From: a bacterium
GTDB taxonomy: Bacteria; Armatimonadota; Zipacnadia; Zipacnadales; UBA11051
Direction: 5' to 3'
DNA: 64,000 nt
Assembly (NCBI GenBank): GCA_030604405.1
Contig: JAUVVY010000002.1
Location: forward strand, 124,001 to 188,000
A program made the position numbers and the translations under genes. The notes beneath the pieces were generated by a model. That model was not told the origin of the DNA and ran no database searches. It saw only the letters and a program-made list of their open reading frames with translations. Positions 42,137 to 51,311 of this stretch are shown here, one piece after another; within the stretch, counting starts at the first letter, position 1; the number at the start of each line of letters is the position of its first letter.

Positions 42137-44200
42137 TTGGCCAAAGTCCGGGTCTTTTCTCTGGCAAAGGAACTGGGGCTGAAGAGCAGCGCGCTGATCA
42201 AAGCGCTGGCTCACATGGGCGTGCCTAATCTCACACCCGCCTCGGCAATTGACGAGGACACGGCCACGACGGTGCGCGAACTGCTCGCCGAACAGCTCAC
42301 CAAGGTGCGTGAGCGTACCAAGGAAGCCGAGGACGCCGCCCGTCAGGAAGCGCAGGCCGCTCAGAAAGCAGGCGTTGATGCCGTAAGGGCGGCCGCAGAC
42401 GCTGAGGCTGACGCCACCGTAGAAGAAGAGATCAAACAGCGCGAGGAAGAGCTGGCACTCCTCGAGAGAGAAATGGCCGGCCACGGCTTTGGGCCAAGTC
42501 ATCCCGGAGCTTACACCAGTATCGAGGAGATCGAAAGACGCATGGCCGAGGTCGAGGCCAGCGCTGAGCCGAAGCAACAACCCGACGCCGTCACACCTCT
42601 CCCCGAACTCGCAAAGCGTCTGACCGGAACACGTCCCGACAGCGCTGTCGAGGTACCACCGGTCATTACTGTGCTGGGCCATGTTGACCACGGAAAGACC
42701 ACCCTGCTTGACGCCCTGCGCTCGACCGACGTTGTCACCGGCGAGAGCGGCGGCATCACCCAGCATATCGGCGCCTCGGAGTTGGAAGTCGGCGACAAGC
42801 GCGTCGTATTCATAGACACCCCCGGCCACGAGGCCTTTACAGCCATCCGCGCCCGTGGCGCACAGGTCAATGACATCGCCGTGCTCATCGTCGCGGCTGA
42901 TGATGGCATCATGCCTCAAACAGTTGAAGCCATCGGCCACGCCAAGGCGGCAGATGTCCCGATCATCGTCGCCGTCAACAAATGCGACCTGCCCGCTGCT
43001 GATCCCGAGCGCGTCAAGCAGCAACTGCTCGAACACGAACTCGTGCCCGAAGAATGGGGCGGCGACACCATCGTCGTCGAAATATCGGCCATCACCAAAC
43101 AAGGCCTCGACGAACTGGTGGATATGCTGTTATTAGTCGCCGAGGTCCAGGAACTGTGGGCCGACCCAGAGGCCGATTTCGTCGGCGTCGTCATCGAGGC
43201 CGGTATTGCTACCAGCGAAGGCTCTGTCGCCACTGTGCTCATCCGCAACGGTACGCTTCACGTGGGTGATTCGATAGTCGCTGGCTCCAATCACGGCCGT
43301 GTCCGACGCCTGCGCGATTGGCGTGGCAACTCGGCGAAGGAAATGGGGCCCGGACGACCCGTCGAGATCGTCGGTCTGTCGGGCACACCCGACGCCGGCG
43401 AAATAGCCACACTGACAGACAGCCCGAGGGCGGCCCGCGAAGCCGCCACTGCGCACGAAGAACGAGCCTGGCAACGCGACATCGAGACATCTCACGCTGC
43501 GGTCTTACGCGAACTGTTTGCCGGCATGATCAGCGGCGAGGTGGAGCAGCTCAATGTCATCGTCAAAGCGGACGTTTACGGCTCTGCCCAGGCGCTTGAA
43601 GCCAAGCTACTGGAACTCGACGACCAGATTGAAGAAGTTGACATCGAGGTTATCCATGCCGGTGTCGGCCCTGTCAATGAGTCCGATGTGATGCTCGCCC
43701 GTGCCTCCGAGGCGATCATCATCAGCTTCCACGTCCAAGCCCCCCAGAGCGTGCGCCAGACAGCCGAAGCCGCAGGCATTGAGATCCGTGTTTATGATGT
43801 CATCTACGAGATCATTGATGACATCATCGCGGCCGCTTCGGGCCTGCTCAAGCCGGTCATCGAGCAGCGCGCTATCGGCAAGGCCGAGGTGCTTCAGACC
43901 TTCCGCAGTTCTCGTGCCGGCGTCGTGGCCGGCTGCCGCGTCACCGAGGGCAGCCTGCAGCCTGGCGCAAAGATGACCGTCATCCGCGACGGCGAAGTCA
44001 TCTATGATGGCATACTCGATTCGCTGCGCCATTTCGATCAGGACGTATCGCAGATCGAGGCACCCGGCGAGTGCGGCGTAGCCTGCGCAGGCTTCCGCCA
44101 GTGGCAAATAGGCGACATCATCGAGGCCAGCGTGGAAGTAGAGGTCGAGCGCCGCCTGTCAATCACTTCAGATGATGCAAGGCCACACGAGCAAGGGTAG
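42137..44200 (+). CDS. infB: Translation initiation factor IF-2
   Basis: 687 residues; TTG at 42137 with GGAGGTG 6 bases upstream. IF2_N domain (1-50), a helical acidic linker (55-165), and a G domain with GHVDHGKTT (181-189), DTPGHEAFT and NKCD, then domain II and the C-terminal fMet-tRNA-binding region ([19 protein letters not shown]). The linker is short compared with long-form IF-2. No ylxR gene lies between nusA and infB, unlike in Bacillus. Confidence 0.97.
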   Translation: MAKVRVFSLAKELGLKSSALIKALAHMGVPNLTPASAIDEDTATTVRELLAEQLTKVRERTKEAEDAARQEAQAAQKAGVDAVRAAADAEADATVEEEIKQREEELALLEREMAGHGFGPSHPGAYTSIEEIERRMAEVEASAEPKQQPDAVTPLPELAKRLTGTRPDSAVEVPPVITVLGHVDHGKTTLLDALRSTDVVTGESGGITQHIGASELEVGDKRVVFIDTPGHEAFTAIRARGAQVNDIAVLIVAADDGIMPQTVEAIGHAKAADVPIIVAVNKCDLPAADPERVKQQLLEHELVPEEWGGDTIVVEISAITKQGLDELVDMLLLVAEVQELWADPEADFVGVVIEAGIATSEGSVATVLIRNGTLHVGDSIVAGSNHGRVRRLRDWRGNSAKEMGPGRPVEIVGLSGTPDAGEIATLTDSPRAAREAATAHEERAWQRDIETSHAAVLRELFAGMISGEVEQLNVIVKADVYGSAQALEAKLLELDDQIEEVDIEVIHAGVGPVNESDVMLARASEAIIISFHVQAPQSVRQTAEAAGIEIRVYDVIYEIIDDIIAAASGLLKPVIEQRAIGKAEVLQTFRSSRAGVVAGCRVTEGSLQPGAKMTVIRDGEVIYDGILDSLRHFDQDVSQIEAPGECGVACAGFRQWQIGDIIEASVEVEVERRLSITSDDARPHEQG

Positions 44201-44205
44201 GGCCA

Positions 44206-44493
44206 ATGGCGTCCATAATCGGCCTGTTGACTCTCGACATTTACATTCCTGACGCCGTCACACTCAAGGACAAAAGACGCGTTGTCAAAAGCCTGATCGA
44301 GCGCCTCTCCAACCGCTATAATATCTCCGTGGCCGAGATCGAGCAGCTTGACAAGCCCTCACGCGCGACACTGGCTATTGCCTATGTTGCCAACGAACGT
44401 GCTCAGGTGGAGCGCGTGCTCAGCCATATTGAAGCTACGGCCTCTCGCGAGCGGCAAGCAGTTGTCGAGGGCAGCTTTTCAGAATTCTTCTAG
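44206..44493 (+). CDS. ylxP: DUF503 protein YlxP
   Basis: 95 residues, ATG at 44206, 5 bases after infB. DUF503 pattern: IGLLTLDIYIPDAVTLKDKRR at the start (LKxKRxxxxS) and RYNISVAEIEQLDKPSRATLA. Small alpha/beta protein of the infB-rbfA neighbourhood, thought to act in ribosome assembly or RNA handling. Confidence 0.92.
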   Translation: MASIIGLLTLDIYIPDAVTLKDKRRVVKSLIERLSNRYNISVAEIEQLDKPSRATLAIAYVANERAQVERVLSHIEATASRERQAVVEGSFSEFF

Positions 44494-44518
44494 CCAGGAT
44501 CCCAAGCTCTGGCCCCGC

Positions 44519-44550
44519 CGCGTAGCTCGGGCTTCCAGCCCGAGTCCGCC
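44519..44550. repeat. Palindromic repeat between ylxP and rbfA
   Basis: CGCGTAGCTCGGGCTTCCAG and then cccgagtccgcc is a full copy of the dispersed family, nearly the same as 29205-29236. It sits 33 bases before the best rbfA start and supplies the last stop codon-bearing frame upstream (TGA at 44575). Confidence 0.85.
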
Positions 44551-44583
44551 AGGCGACGAGCAAGGCCATTCGGGTGAATCAGC

Positions 44584-44979
44584 ATCAGACAGCAAACGCA
44601 AAGACAGCGCCGTGTTGCAAAGCTCATCCAGGAAATCGTCGCTGACGTCATTCGCGACGAAGTTGACGACCCCGCCATCGGTTTCCTGACTATCACCGAT
44701 GTAGAAGTCTCGGTGGACATGCGCAATGCCACTCTGTATTACTCGGTGCTGGGGTCGGCCGAGCAGCTTGAGGAAACCACCAAGGGCCTGTTGCGTGCCC
44801 GCAAGTTCATAAATCGCCAGCTTGGCGAGCGCCTCGCAATGAAATACACACCGACGTTGCGCTTTGTTCTCGACGAGACTGCCGAGCGCGCCCAGCGCAT
44901 TGAGAGGGTACTCCGGGATATTGATGGGCAACAACGACAAGAGCCAGACTCCGAAGACCCCGACAGCGAAGTCCGGTAG
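44584..44979 (+). CDS. rbfA: Ribosome-binding factor A with apparent ATC start
   Basis: About 131 residues. The frame clearly encodes RbfA: RQRRVAKLIQEIVADVIRDE, then DPAIGFLTITDVEVS and DMRNATLYYSVLG. In this frame a TGA at 44575-44577 closes the upstream side, and no ATG, GTG or TTG occurs before the conserved core; the first is GTG at about 44707 inside it. The best start is the ATC at 44584 with GGGTGA at 44572-44577, a 6-base spacing; ATC at 44578 is an alternative. A start-codon change, or a sequencing error, would explain this. RbfA binds the 30S helix 1 region in late assembly and cold adaptation. It overlaps nrnA by 56 bases. Confidence 0.82.
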   Translation: MRQQTQRQRRVAKLIQEIVADVIRDEVDDPAIGFLTITDVEVSVDMRNATLYYSVLGSAEQLEETTKGLLRARKFINRQLGERLAMKYTPTLRFVLDETAERAQRIERVLRDIDGQQRQEPDSEDPDSEVR

Positions 44980-45976
44980 TGGCGATCCGCCCGCCGAACA
45001 CTATATGTCTCCGCCTGCCCCCTTGCTGGCCCTCTTTCAAACACACGCCAGTTTTCTATTGCTCGGCCATGAGAATCCCGACGGCGATGCAGTCGGCAGT
45101 GCATTGGCACTGGGGCACATGCTCAGGGGCATGGGCAAACAGGTCAGCGTCGCCTTCCCCACGCCACCACCCGACTGGTGGGCCCACATGCCTGGCGCTG
45201 AGATGGTCACTGAACAACCCTTGCAAGCCCCCGACGTAGCGATCTCCCTGGATTGTGACGACATCAGCCGGCTCGATCACTTGACAGACGCTTACCTGCA
45301 GGCTCCCTATCGTACCGAAATTGATCATCACACCAGCGCCAGGTGCTCCTGCGAAGTCTGCTATATTGACCCCGAGGCCAGTGCCGTCGGAGTGTTGATC
45401 CACCGCATCCTGACGGCCATGCACCGGCCTCTCACGCCGGAAATCGCCACTTGCATCTACTGGGCGATCGCTACCGACACGGGCTTTTTCCGTTTCGCCA
45501 ACACCAACGCCGAAGCGTTGCGAGTTTCTGCGCAGTGCGTCGCTGCCGGCGCTCACGCGCACGGGATAGCGCGGGCCACGGTGGGCAGCCGGCCCCTGGC
45601 CCACCTCATACTCAAGGGCCGTGCTCTGGCCGATCTGAAGCAATATCTCGACGGCCGTGTGCTGCTCACCGTCGTTTCTATGCAGGATTTCGCCGCTGCC
45701 GGCGCTAATCGTACCCACGCAGAGGGAATTATTGACGATATCCGCCTTGCACCCGACGTGGACGTATATGTACTGTTTAAGGCCGCCGGCGCCAACGACT
45801 GCTGGCAAGTAAGTCTCCGCTCCGGCGTCATTGACTGCGCCGAGCTAGCGCGCCGCTTTGGTGGCGGAGGCCACGCGCAGGCTGCCGGCTTTTCGCTCGA
45901 CGGCACGCTCGCAGATGGCCGCCGCCATCTACTCGACGCTCTGGCCGACGTGTTGCCCAAACAGACCGATGAATGA
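44924..45976 (+). CDS. nrnA: DHH-DHHA1 phosphoesterase, NrnA-type oligoribonuclease/pAp phosphatase
   Basis: 350 residues from the ATG at 44924 (an ATG at 45005 is the alternative, and would avoid the overlap with rbfA). DHH motifs: LLLGHENPDGDAVGS, SLDCDDISR, EIDHHTSARCS; DHHA1 motif RRFGGGGHAQAAGF. The enzyme degrades short RNA oligos and 3'-phosphoadenosine-5'-phosphate with Mn. The placement between rbfA and truB is standard. Confidence 0.93.
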   Translation: MGNNDKSQTPKTPTAKSGSGDPPAEHYMSPPAPLLALFQTHASFLLLGHENPDGDAVGSALALGHMLRGMGKQVSVAFPTPPPDWWAHMPGAEMVTEQPLQAPDVAISLDCDDISRLDHLTDAYLQAPYRTEIDHHTSARCSCEVCYIDPEASAVGVLIHRILTAMHRPLTPEIATCIYWAIATDTGFFRFANTNAEALRVSAQCVAAGAHAHGIARATVGSRPLAHLILKGRALADLKQYLDGRVLLTVVSMQDFAAAGANRTHAEGIIDDIRLAPDVDVYVLFKAAGANDCWQVSLRSGVIDCAELARRFGGGGHAQAAGFSLDGTLADGRRHLLDALADVLPKQTDE

Positions 45977-46856
45977 TGGCTTCTTGAATGTAGTCAAGCC
46001 GCCGGCGCTGACCTCGCACGATGTGGTGCAGAAGGTGCGCGAGATGGCCGGCACCAGAGTCGGCCACACCGGCACTCTCGATCCCGCTGCAGCCGGCGTG
46101 CTGGTGCTTGCTGTCGGCGCTGCCACCAGGTTATCTCAGTACGTGCTCGATCTGCACAAGTCCTATCGGGCGGAGTTCACCCTCGGCATAACAACTGACA
46201 CTCATGATGCCGAGGGCACAGTTACCCACAGTGGTCCGGTGCGCGGCCTTGCCGTGCCAAGCGTTCGCGATGCTCTGGTCGGACTGACTGGTGAGGTGGA
46301 GATGATACCGCCGGCTTACTCAGCGGCACATGTCGGCGGCAGGCGCGCCTATGAGCTGGCTCGCGAGGGCAAGGCCATCGCCCTGCAGCCACGCAAAGTC
46401 TCGATTTACCAGATGCGCATTGTCGAGTTTCATGATGGCGATTTCCCGCAAGTTGTGGTTGACATAGATTGCTCGAAGGGCACCTATGTCCGCTCTCTGG
46501 CGGCAATGCTGGGCGAAGAACTCGGCTGTGGGGCGTATCTGTCCGCGCTGGTGCGCACGGCTGTAGGCCACCACCGCATCGAAGCCGCCGTGACACTGCC
46601 AGAACTGGACAGCGACGGCATCGAAGCCCACATCATCAGTCCGGCTGACGCGCTGGCTCATTTGCCTGCCGTTACGCTCGATGACCGGGCAATTGCAGTG
46701 GCGCGCCATGGCAACCGCGTATCCGACTGCGTCGAACGTGAGCCCGGGGCGATGGTACGGCTATTGGCCCCGTCCGGTGCGCTGATCGCGCTGGCCGAGT
46801 GCGTGCGTGATGATCGTGGCAGCTACTTGCAGCCGCGCACGGTACTGCCTGCTTGA
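45969..46856 (+). CDS. truB: tRNA pseudouridine55 synthase
   Basis: 295 residues, ATG at 45969 overlapping the nrnA stop by 8 bases. Catalytic motif GHTGTLDPAAAGVLVLAVG (Asp in TLDP), then YRAEFTLGITTDTHDAEG and VDIDCSKGTYVRSLA. It makes pseudouridine 55 in the T loop of tRNAs. Confidence 0.96.
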   Translation: MNDGFLNVVKPPALTSHDVVQKVREMAGTRVGHTGTLDPAAAGVLVLAVGAATRLSQYVLDLHKSYRAEFTLGITTDTHDAEGTVTHSGPVRGLAVPSVRDALVGLTGEVEMIPPAYSAAHVGGRRAYELAREGKAIALQPRKVSIYQMRIVEFHDGDFPQVVVDIDCSKGTYVRSLAAMLGEELGCGAYLSALVRTAVGHHRIEAAVTLPELDSDGIEAHIISPADALAHLPAVTLDDRAIAVARHGNRVSDCVEREPGAMVRLLAPSGALIALAECVRDDRGSYLQPRTVLPA

Positions 46857-46875
46857 TTGATGCGGGTGAAATGTC

Positions 46876-47877
46876 ATGCTTCTGACCACAGAGCTGGATG
46901 AAAAGTTGCCGCAGGCCGACCGCGCGGTCGTTGTTGGAGCATTCGACGGCCTCCACATCGGCCACCAATATCTCATCCGGCGAACGTGCGCCGAGGCTGC
47001 GGCCAGGGACCTCGAATCAACCGTGTTGACCTTTGAGCCGATCCCGGAAGAGGTGCTTGCGCCTCTCGAAGACCCGGGTATGCGCCTGACCGTGGAAGCC
47101 GAGCGCCTTGACATGCTGCGAGAACTCTGTGTTGACCGCGTACTCCTGGTCGAATTTGACGACCAATTCAGCGCTCTCAGTGCGGAGCAGTTCACCCGCG
47201 ATATACTGGCCGGCCACCTTAACACGAAGGTGCTCCTTGCCGCCGAGAATCATACCTTCGGCTCCGCTGCCGAAGCCGACATCAATGCCATCGCCCGCCT
47301 TGCTGAAAAGTACGGCTTTGAGCTCGTCATCGTGCCACTGTTGAAACTCGACGGTTTCCGCGTCAGCAGCACGCAGGTGCGTAAGTACCTCCGCGAGGCG
47401 CATGCTGAGGAAGCGGCGGCGCTACTTGCCCGCCACTACAGCCTCCGTGGCAAGGTCGTGCCCGGCGCTGGTACGGGCCGCAAGCTTGGTCTTCCTACCG
47501 TAAACCTCGAAGTCCCACCCAACAAACTGATACCAGCTTCTGCGGTTTATGCCGGCTTGGCCGACGGCCCTGCCTTACGCCGCCAGATCGGCCCGGACGC
47601 TGTCCCTTGCCCCGCTGCCATCAACATCGGCCCGCAGCCGACCTTTGGCAGATGCCACAGCACCATCGAGGCCCACATCATCACTGACCACGACCTCGAC
47701 TTGCTCGGCTCACAGCTCGATCTCAGCTTCGTCCGGCGTTTGCGCTTTGTCGAGAAGTTCCCTGATGCCCGGACGCTCAAGGCCCAGATCGCGCGTGATG
47801 TCCGGATGACGCGCAGATTCGTCGGCCATGGCGAGGCAGAAGCAGCACAAGACGGCTGTGGCATGACGTCTCTCTAA
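46876..47877 (+). CDS. ribF: Bifunctional riboflavin kinase/FAD synthetase
   Basis: 333 residues, ATG at 46876. FAD-synthetase half: VVGAFDGLHIGHQYLI and ISSTQVRKYL-like (VSSTQVRKYLREA). Riboflavin-kinase half: GKVVPGAGTGRKLGLPTVNL, INIGPQPTFG and EAHIITDHDLDLLG. It makes FMN and FAD. Last gene of the first translation operon; rpsO, which often follows, is not here. Confidence 0.96.
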   Translation: MLLTTELDEKLPQADRAVVVGAFDGLHIGHQYLIRRTCAEAAARDLESTVLTFEPIPEEVLAPLEDPGMRLTVEAERLDMLRELCVDRVLLVEFDDQFSALSAEQFTRDILAGHLNTKVLLAAENHTFGSAAEADINAIARLAEKYGFELVIVPLLKLDGFRVSSTQVRKYLREAHAEEAAALLARHYSLRGKVVPGAGTGRKLGLPTVNLEVPPNKLIPASAVYAGLADGPALRRQIGPDAVPCPAAINIGPQPTFGRCHSTIEAHIITDHDLDLLGSQLDLSFVRRLRFVEKFPDARTLKAQIARDVRMTRRFVGHGEAEAAQDGCGMTSL

Positions 47878-47914
47878 TCGCCGCTATATGCGTGCTCGTA
47901 CGCCCTGGCATTTA

Positions 47915-47943
47915 TTGACAACAGGCCATCTTGCGACTATACT
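47915..47943 (+). promoter_or_regulatory. Promoter of the ffh-rpsP operon
   Basis: TTGACA (47915-47920), 17-base spacer, TATACT (47938-47943): an almost perfect sigma-70 site. It gives a leader of about 105 bases before ffh; no SRP RNA gene or riboswitch is seen in it. Confidence 0.85.
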
Positions 47944-48055
47944 GTTTGCACTCGGAAGTCTGCGCAAAATCCATGCCCACAAGCGGGGCCGGCGGCATTC
48001 CGGCTCTAACTTTTTGTGCCAGACTATTTGCGTTCCCTGAGGTGTCAAAGCCACA

Positions 48056-49381
48056 GTGTTTGAGACACTCACAGAAAAGCTCCAGAAGGTCTTCAAGCGC
48101 ATGAGCGGCAGCGGTAAGCTGCGCCCCAAGGACGTGCGTGAGGGCCTCAAGGAAGTCCGCCTGGCCCTGCTTGAAGCTGATGTCAGCTATCAGGTCGTCA
48201 AGGACTTTGTCCAGGAGATCCAGCAGGAGGCTCTGGGTGAGGAGATCCTATCCGGCCTGAATCCGACCCAGCAGATTATTGACATCGTCCACCGCAAGCT
48301 GATTGAGCTGCTGGGCGAAGAGCCGGTTGCGTTGCGTCTCGAGGGCGCCGGCCCGCACGCCATCCTACTGGCCGGCCTGCATGGCAGCGGCAAGACGACC
48401 ACTGCCGCAAAGCTCGCCGTCCGCCTGCGACGGGAAGGCCGCAGGCCAATGCTCTGTGCTGCCGACGTCTATCGCCCGGCCGCCATCCAGCAGTTGCAGC
48501 AGATAGGCCAGCAAGCTGCCGTGGAGGTCTATGCCGACGACAGCACAGACCCGGTGGCTATTGTGTCGGATGCTATGGACTACGCCCGCGCCAAGGGCTA
48601 TGACGTTGTCATCGTGGACACCGCCGGCCGCTTGCAGATTGACCAGGAGATGATGGACGAGATCGCGGCCATGGAGCAGGAGCTTAACCAGCCCGCGACC
48701 CTGCTGGTCATAGACGCCATGACCGGCCAGGAGGCCGTTAATGTCGCCAAGGAGTTCGGCGAGCGACTCAAGCTTGACGGGTTGATTCTTACCAAGCTCG
48801 ACGGCGATGCCCGCGGCGGAGCGGCGCTTTCGGCCCGGGCGGTCACCGGCAAGCCGATAATGTTTGTCGGCATCGGTGAAAAGATCGAGGCACTCGATGT
48901 CTTTCATCCTGACCGCATGGCACAACGCATACTTGGCATGGGCGATGTGCTGACTTTGGTTGAGAAGGCACATGAGGCGGTTGACGAAGAAAGAGCCATG
49001 GAGATGCAGAAGCGGCTGCTCTCCTCGCAGTTTGACATGAACGATTTTCTTGAGCAGTTGCGCAGTGTCCGGAAGATGGGGCCGCTGCAGCAGATCCTCA
49101 AGATGATCCCGGGCGCCGATAGGCTCGGGCCCATCGCCCCGGACGAGCTTGATGACAGGGAACTTGACCGCCTCGAGGCCATCATCTTCTCCATGACCGA
49201 GGCGGAGCGGACTGATCCTTCAGTACTCAACGGCAGCCGCCGCCGCCGCATCGCTGCCGGTAGCGGCACAACTGTGCAAGACGTAAACATTGTTATCAAG
49301 CAGTACAAGCAGCTATCGAAAATGATGAAGACCATTGCCAAGGGCGGGCCGCTGAACATCGGCGGCCTACGCCTCGGATAG
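48056..49381 (+). CDS. ffh: Signal recognition particle protein Ffh
   Basis: 441 residues, GTG at 48056 with TGAGGTG 10 bases upstream. N-terminal four-helix domain, G domain (GLHGSGKTTTAAKLA, DVYRPAAIQQL, VDTAGRLQID, TKLDGDARGGAAL) and methionine-rich M domain (LRSVRKMGPLQQILKMIPG). It binds 4.5S RNA and signal peptides. ylxM and ftsY, often adjacent in Firmicutes, are not present. Confidence 0.97.
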   Translation: MFETLTEKLQKVFKRMSGSGKLRPKDVREGLKEVRLALLEADVSYQVVKDFVQEIQQEALGEEILSGLNPTQQIIDIVHRKLIELLGEEPVALRLEGAGPHAILLAGLHGSGKTTTAAKLAVRLRREGRRPMLCAADVYRPAAIQQLQQIGQQAAVEVYADDSTDPVAIVSDAMDYARAKGYDVVIVDTAGRLQIDQEMMDEIAAMEQELNQPATLLVIDAMTGQEAVNVAKEFGERLKLDGLILTKLDGDARGGAALSARAVTGKPIMFVGIGEKIEALDVFHPDRMAQRILGMGDVLTLVEKAHEAVDEERAMEMQKRLLSSQFDMNDFLEQLRSVRKMGPLQQILKMIPGADRLGPIAPDELDDRELDRLEAIIFSMTEAERTDPSVLNGSRRRRIAAGSGTTVQDVNIVIKQYKQLSKMMKTIAKGGPLNIGGLRLG

Positions 49382-49434
49382 CGCGCTAAAAGCCGCCTCC
49401 GAAGCATTATGCAGGTCCGAAGGGAGCACATAGA

Positions 49435-49875
49435 TTGGCAACGAAGATCCGATTGAAGCGAACGGGCGCGAGGAGCAAGCCGCACTATCGCCTCGTGGTC
49501 ATGGATTCGAAGAAGCCTCGGGATAGCCACACGCTCGAGGAGCTGGGACACTATTGCCCCACTACCAACCCTCCGACCATCAATATAGACGTCAACCGGG
49601 CGCTGTACTGGCTTCATGTCGGTGCCCAGCCCACGGACACTGCCCGCTCGCTGCTTGCAAAGCAGGGCGTTATGCAGGCATTCCGCAGTGGCGTAAAGCC
49701 CGGGGAGATGGAGCAGCAAGCTCCCATTGTTGCTGAAGCCGAAGCCCAAGCTGAAGCCGAAGCCCAAGCCGAAGCTGAAGCCGAAGCCCAAGCTGAAGCC
49801 GAAGCTGAAGCCGTGTCGCAACCCGAGGAGGAATTCGAAGAGCCACCACTCCCACTGCAGGCCGCAGACGAATAG
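49435..49875 (+). CDS. rpsP: 30S ribosomal protein S16 with Ala/Glu-rich tail
   Basis: 146 residues, TTG at 49435 with AGGGAG 9 bases upstream. The S16 core is residues 1-85 (TKIRLKRTGARSKPHYRLVV, NPPTINIDVNRALYWLHVGA). A 60-residue extension follows, made of AEAEAQ-type repeats and an acidic end. The DNA here is a 6/12-base tandem repeat (gaagcccaagct), likely to vary in length by slippage. S16 binds 16S rRNA early in 30S assembly; the tail is not part of the usual protein. Confidence 0.95.
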   Translation: MATKIRLKRTGARSKPHYRLVVMDSKKPRDSHTLEELGHYCPTTNPPTINIDVNRALYWLHVGAQPTDTARSLLAKQGVMQAFRSGVKPGEMEQQAPIVAEAEAQAEAEAQAEAEAEAQAEAEAEAVSQPEEEFEEPPLPLQAADE

Positions 49876-49972
49876 CTGATCGCCGGCTGGCCGACATGCA
49901 CACAACCTAAAGTACCTCTGGGTGCGCCGGAAAGCCCAGTTTACGAACCCAGACACATACAGGAGGCCCACG

Positions 49973-50203
49973 ATGCTGGAACTGGTAGAGTACATGGTAC
50001 GTGCGCTTGTTGACGATCCGGACCAGGTACGTGTGAACGAGATCGAAGGCGAAACGGTAGCGATCTATGAAGTATCCGTGGCCGAAGAAGACCTCGGCAA
50101 GGTAATCGGCAAGGGTGGCCGCATCGCCAATGCCATCCGTACCATCGTCACGGCTGCGGCCATGAAGCGCGACAAAAAGGCCAGGGTCGAGATACTTTCC
50201 TGA
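49973..50203 (+). CDS. khpA: KH-domain RNA-binding protein KhpA
   Basis: 76 residues from the ATG at 49973 (AGGAGG upstream); the longer frame from 49922 covers the leader. The KH loop is KVIGKGGRIANAIRTI (GKGG). KhpA, with KhpB/Jag, binds mRNA and small RNAs in Gram-positives; the position after rpsP is the conserved one. Confidence 0.95.
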   Translation: MLELVEYMVRALVDDPDQVRVNEIEGETVAIYEVSVAEEDLGKVIGKGGRIANAIRTIVTAAAMKRDKKARVEILS

Positions 50204-50287
50204 CTTTTCGGTAATTTCAACGCCAGACCGCCGCTGCCATCACAGCCCACGCCAATCGTGTGGGCTGTCAGAGGAGGCACATTCTTC

Positions 50288-50770
50288 ATGACGGTTACTA
50301 TTAAACGGGAAGTCGTCTTGCGCTCTATTGTCACCGATCAGCTCAAGCAGGAGCTCGCACAGGAGTTGCAGCAAGGTGCCGATGAGCTTGAGCAGCGCAT
50401 CCAGCAACTGGATTTCAGCGCCCGCGGATACATAGCCGAGTTACAACGCGCCGACCTGCAACAAGCGGTAAACTTCCGCAAACGCGTCGAGGCTGAGAAG
50501 ACGCGTCAGCAGGAACTCCGGGACAGCATCCTGGAGCGCAAGAAGCAGGTCGAAGTGCTGGACAACGACACCGAAATCATCCGCGGGACCTTAGAAAGCT
50601 TTGTCGAGGTCAACGTCGGTGATGATCTGACGGTCCTGCTCGCCGGCACCGAAATCGTCACCAAAGACGGCGTCGTGATCGAGATCCGTGAGCGCATGCC
50701 CTTGCCGGAAGACGAAACCCCCGTTCTGACTATCGAGACAGACCTTGACACAGACACTGACAATGCCTGA
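50288..50770 (+). CDS. ylqD: YlqD-family protein
   Basis: 160 residues, ATG at 50288 with GGAGG. MTVTIKREVVLRSIVTDQLKQ at the start, a long charged coiled coil (about 25-85), and a C-terminal beta part (VNVGDDLTVLLAGTEIVTKDG). This matches YlqD, found between khpA (ylqC) and rimM in Bacillus relatives. Function unknown. Confidence 0.85.
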   Translation: MTVTIKREVVLRSIVTDQLKQELAQELQQGADELEQRIQQLDFSARGYIAELQRADLQQAVNFRKRVEAEKTRQQELRDSILERKKQVEVLDNDTEIIRGTLESFVEVNVGDDLTVLLAGTEIVTKDGVVIEIRERMPLPEDETPVLTIETDLDTDTDNA

Positions 50771-51281
50771 ATTGCCCGATTTCTCAGTACACGTCGCGCG
50801 AGTTAACGCCGCCCACGGCGTGAAGGGTGAGGTCAAGGCGCTCTGCTACAGCGATCTGCCCGGCAGCATGGAGCTGCTGGACGAAGTCTGTGTCCGACCG
50901 AAGCAGGCAGAGCCGTTTGTGACGCGAGTCCTGCAAACGCGTCAGATCCCGCACAAGAGCATCTACATCGTGCGCCTTGAGGCTATTGCGGATCGCAACC
51001 AGGCCGAGGCTATCGTTGGCGCCGAAATCACTGTACGAGCCTCTGACGCACCGCAATTGCCGGATCGCACCTACTACATTGACGATATCATCGGCTTACA
51101 GGCGGTCACTGCTGAGGGCGAGGCCCTGGGCCTCATTGTTGACGTGCTTAAGACAGGCGCTAATGATGTGTACGTGCTTGACGGCGGCCTGCTTGTGCCG
51201 GCTATTGCCGAAGTCGTCATCAACATAGACCTCGCTGAGGGCGTCGTAGTCATAAAGCCCCTGCCGGGCATGATGGAATAG
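50763..51281 (+). CDS. rimM: 16S rRNA processing protein RimM
   Basis: 172 residues, ATG at 50763 overlapping ylqD by 8 bases. RimM motif VARVNAAHGVKGEVKA and the PRC-barrel part (YYIDDIIGLQAV; DVYVLDGGLLVPAIAEVV). It binds S19 and helps mature the 30S head. Confidence 0.95.
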   Translation: MPELPDFSVHVARVNAAHGVKGEVKALCYSDLPGSMELLDEVCVRPKQAEPFVTRVLQTRQIPHKSIYIVRLEAIADRNQAEAIVGAEITVRASDAPQLPDRTYYIDDIIGLQAVTAEGEALGLIVDVLKTGANDVYVLDGGLLVPAIAEVVINIDLAEGVVVIKPLPGMME

Positions 51282-51311
51282 CTCGGAATCTCTCTGACGG
51301 GTCGGGTACTG

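Noticed and set aside
41573-43102. 509-codon open frame on the minus strand
   Set aside because: It lies antisense to nusA and infB, both certain genes, and arises from codon bias at high GC. Its translation is Gly/Val/Asp-rich with no recognisable domain.
44479-44940. 153-codon minus-strand frame with the peptide GGLGLEARATRR
   Set aside because: Antisense to rbfA; the shared peptide with BatD comes from the repeat, not from homology.
47878-48055. Possible SRP RNA or riboswitch before ffh
   Set aside because: No SRP Alu or S-domain motif (GGAA/GNRA pattern of 4.5S RNA) and no riboswitch core found; only a promoter.
49735-49820. Microsatellite as a non-coding repeat
   Set aside because: It is in frame in rpsP and encodes the AEAEAQ tail; listed with that gene.
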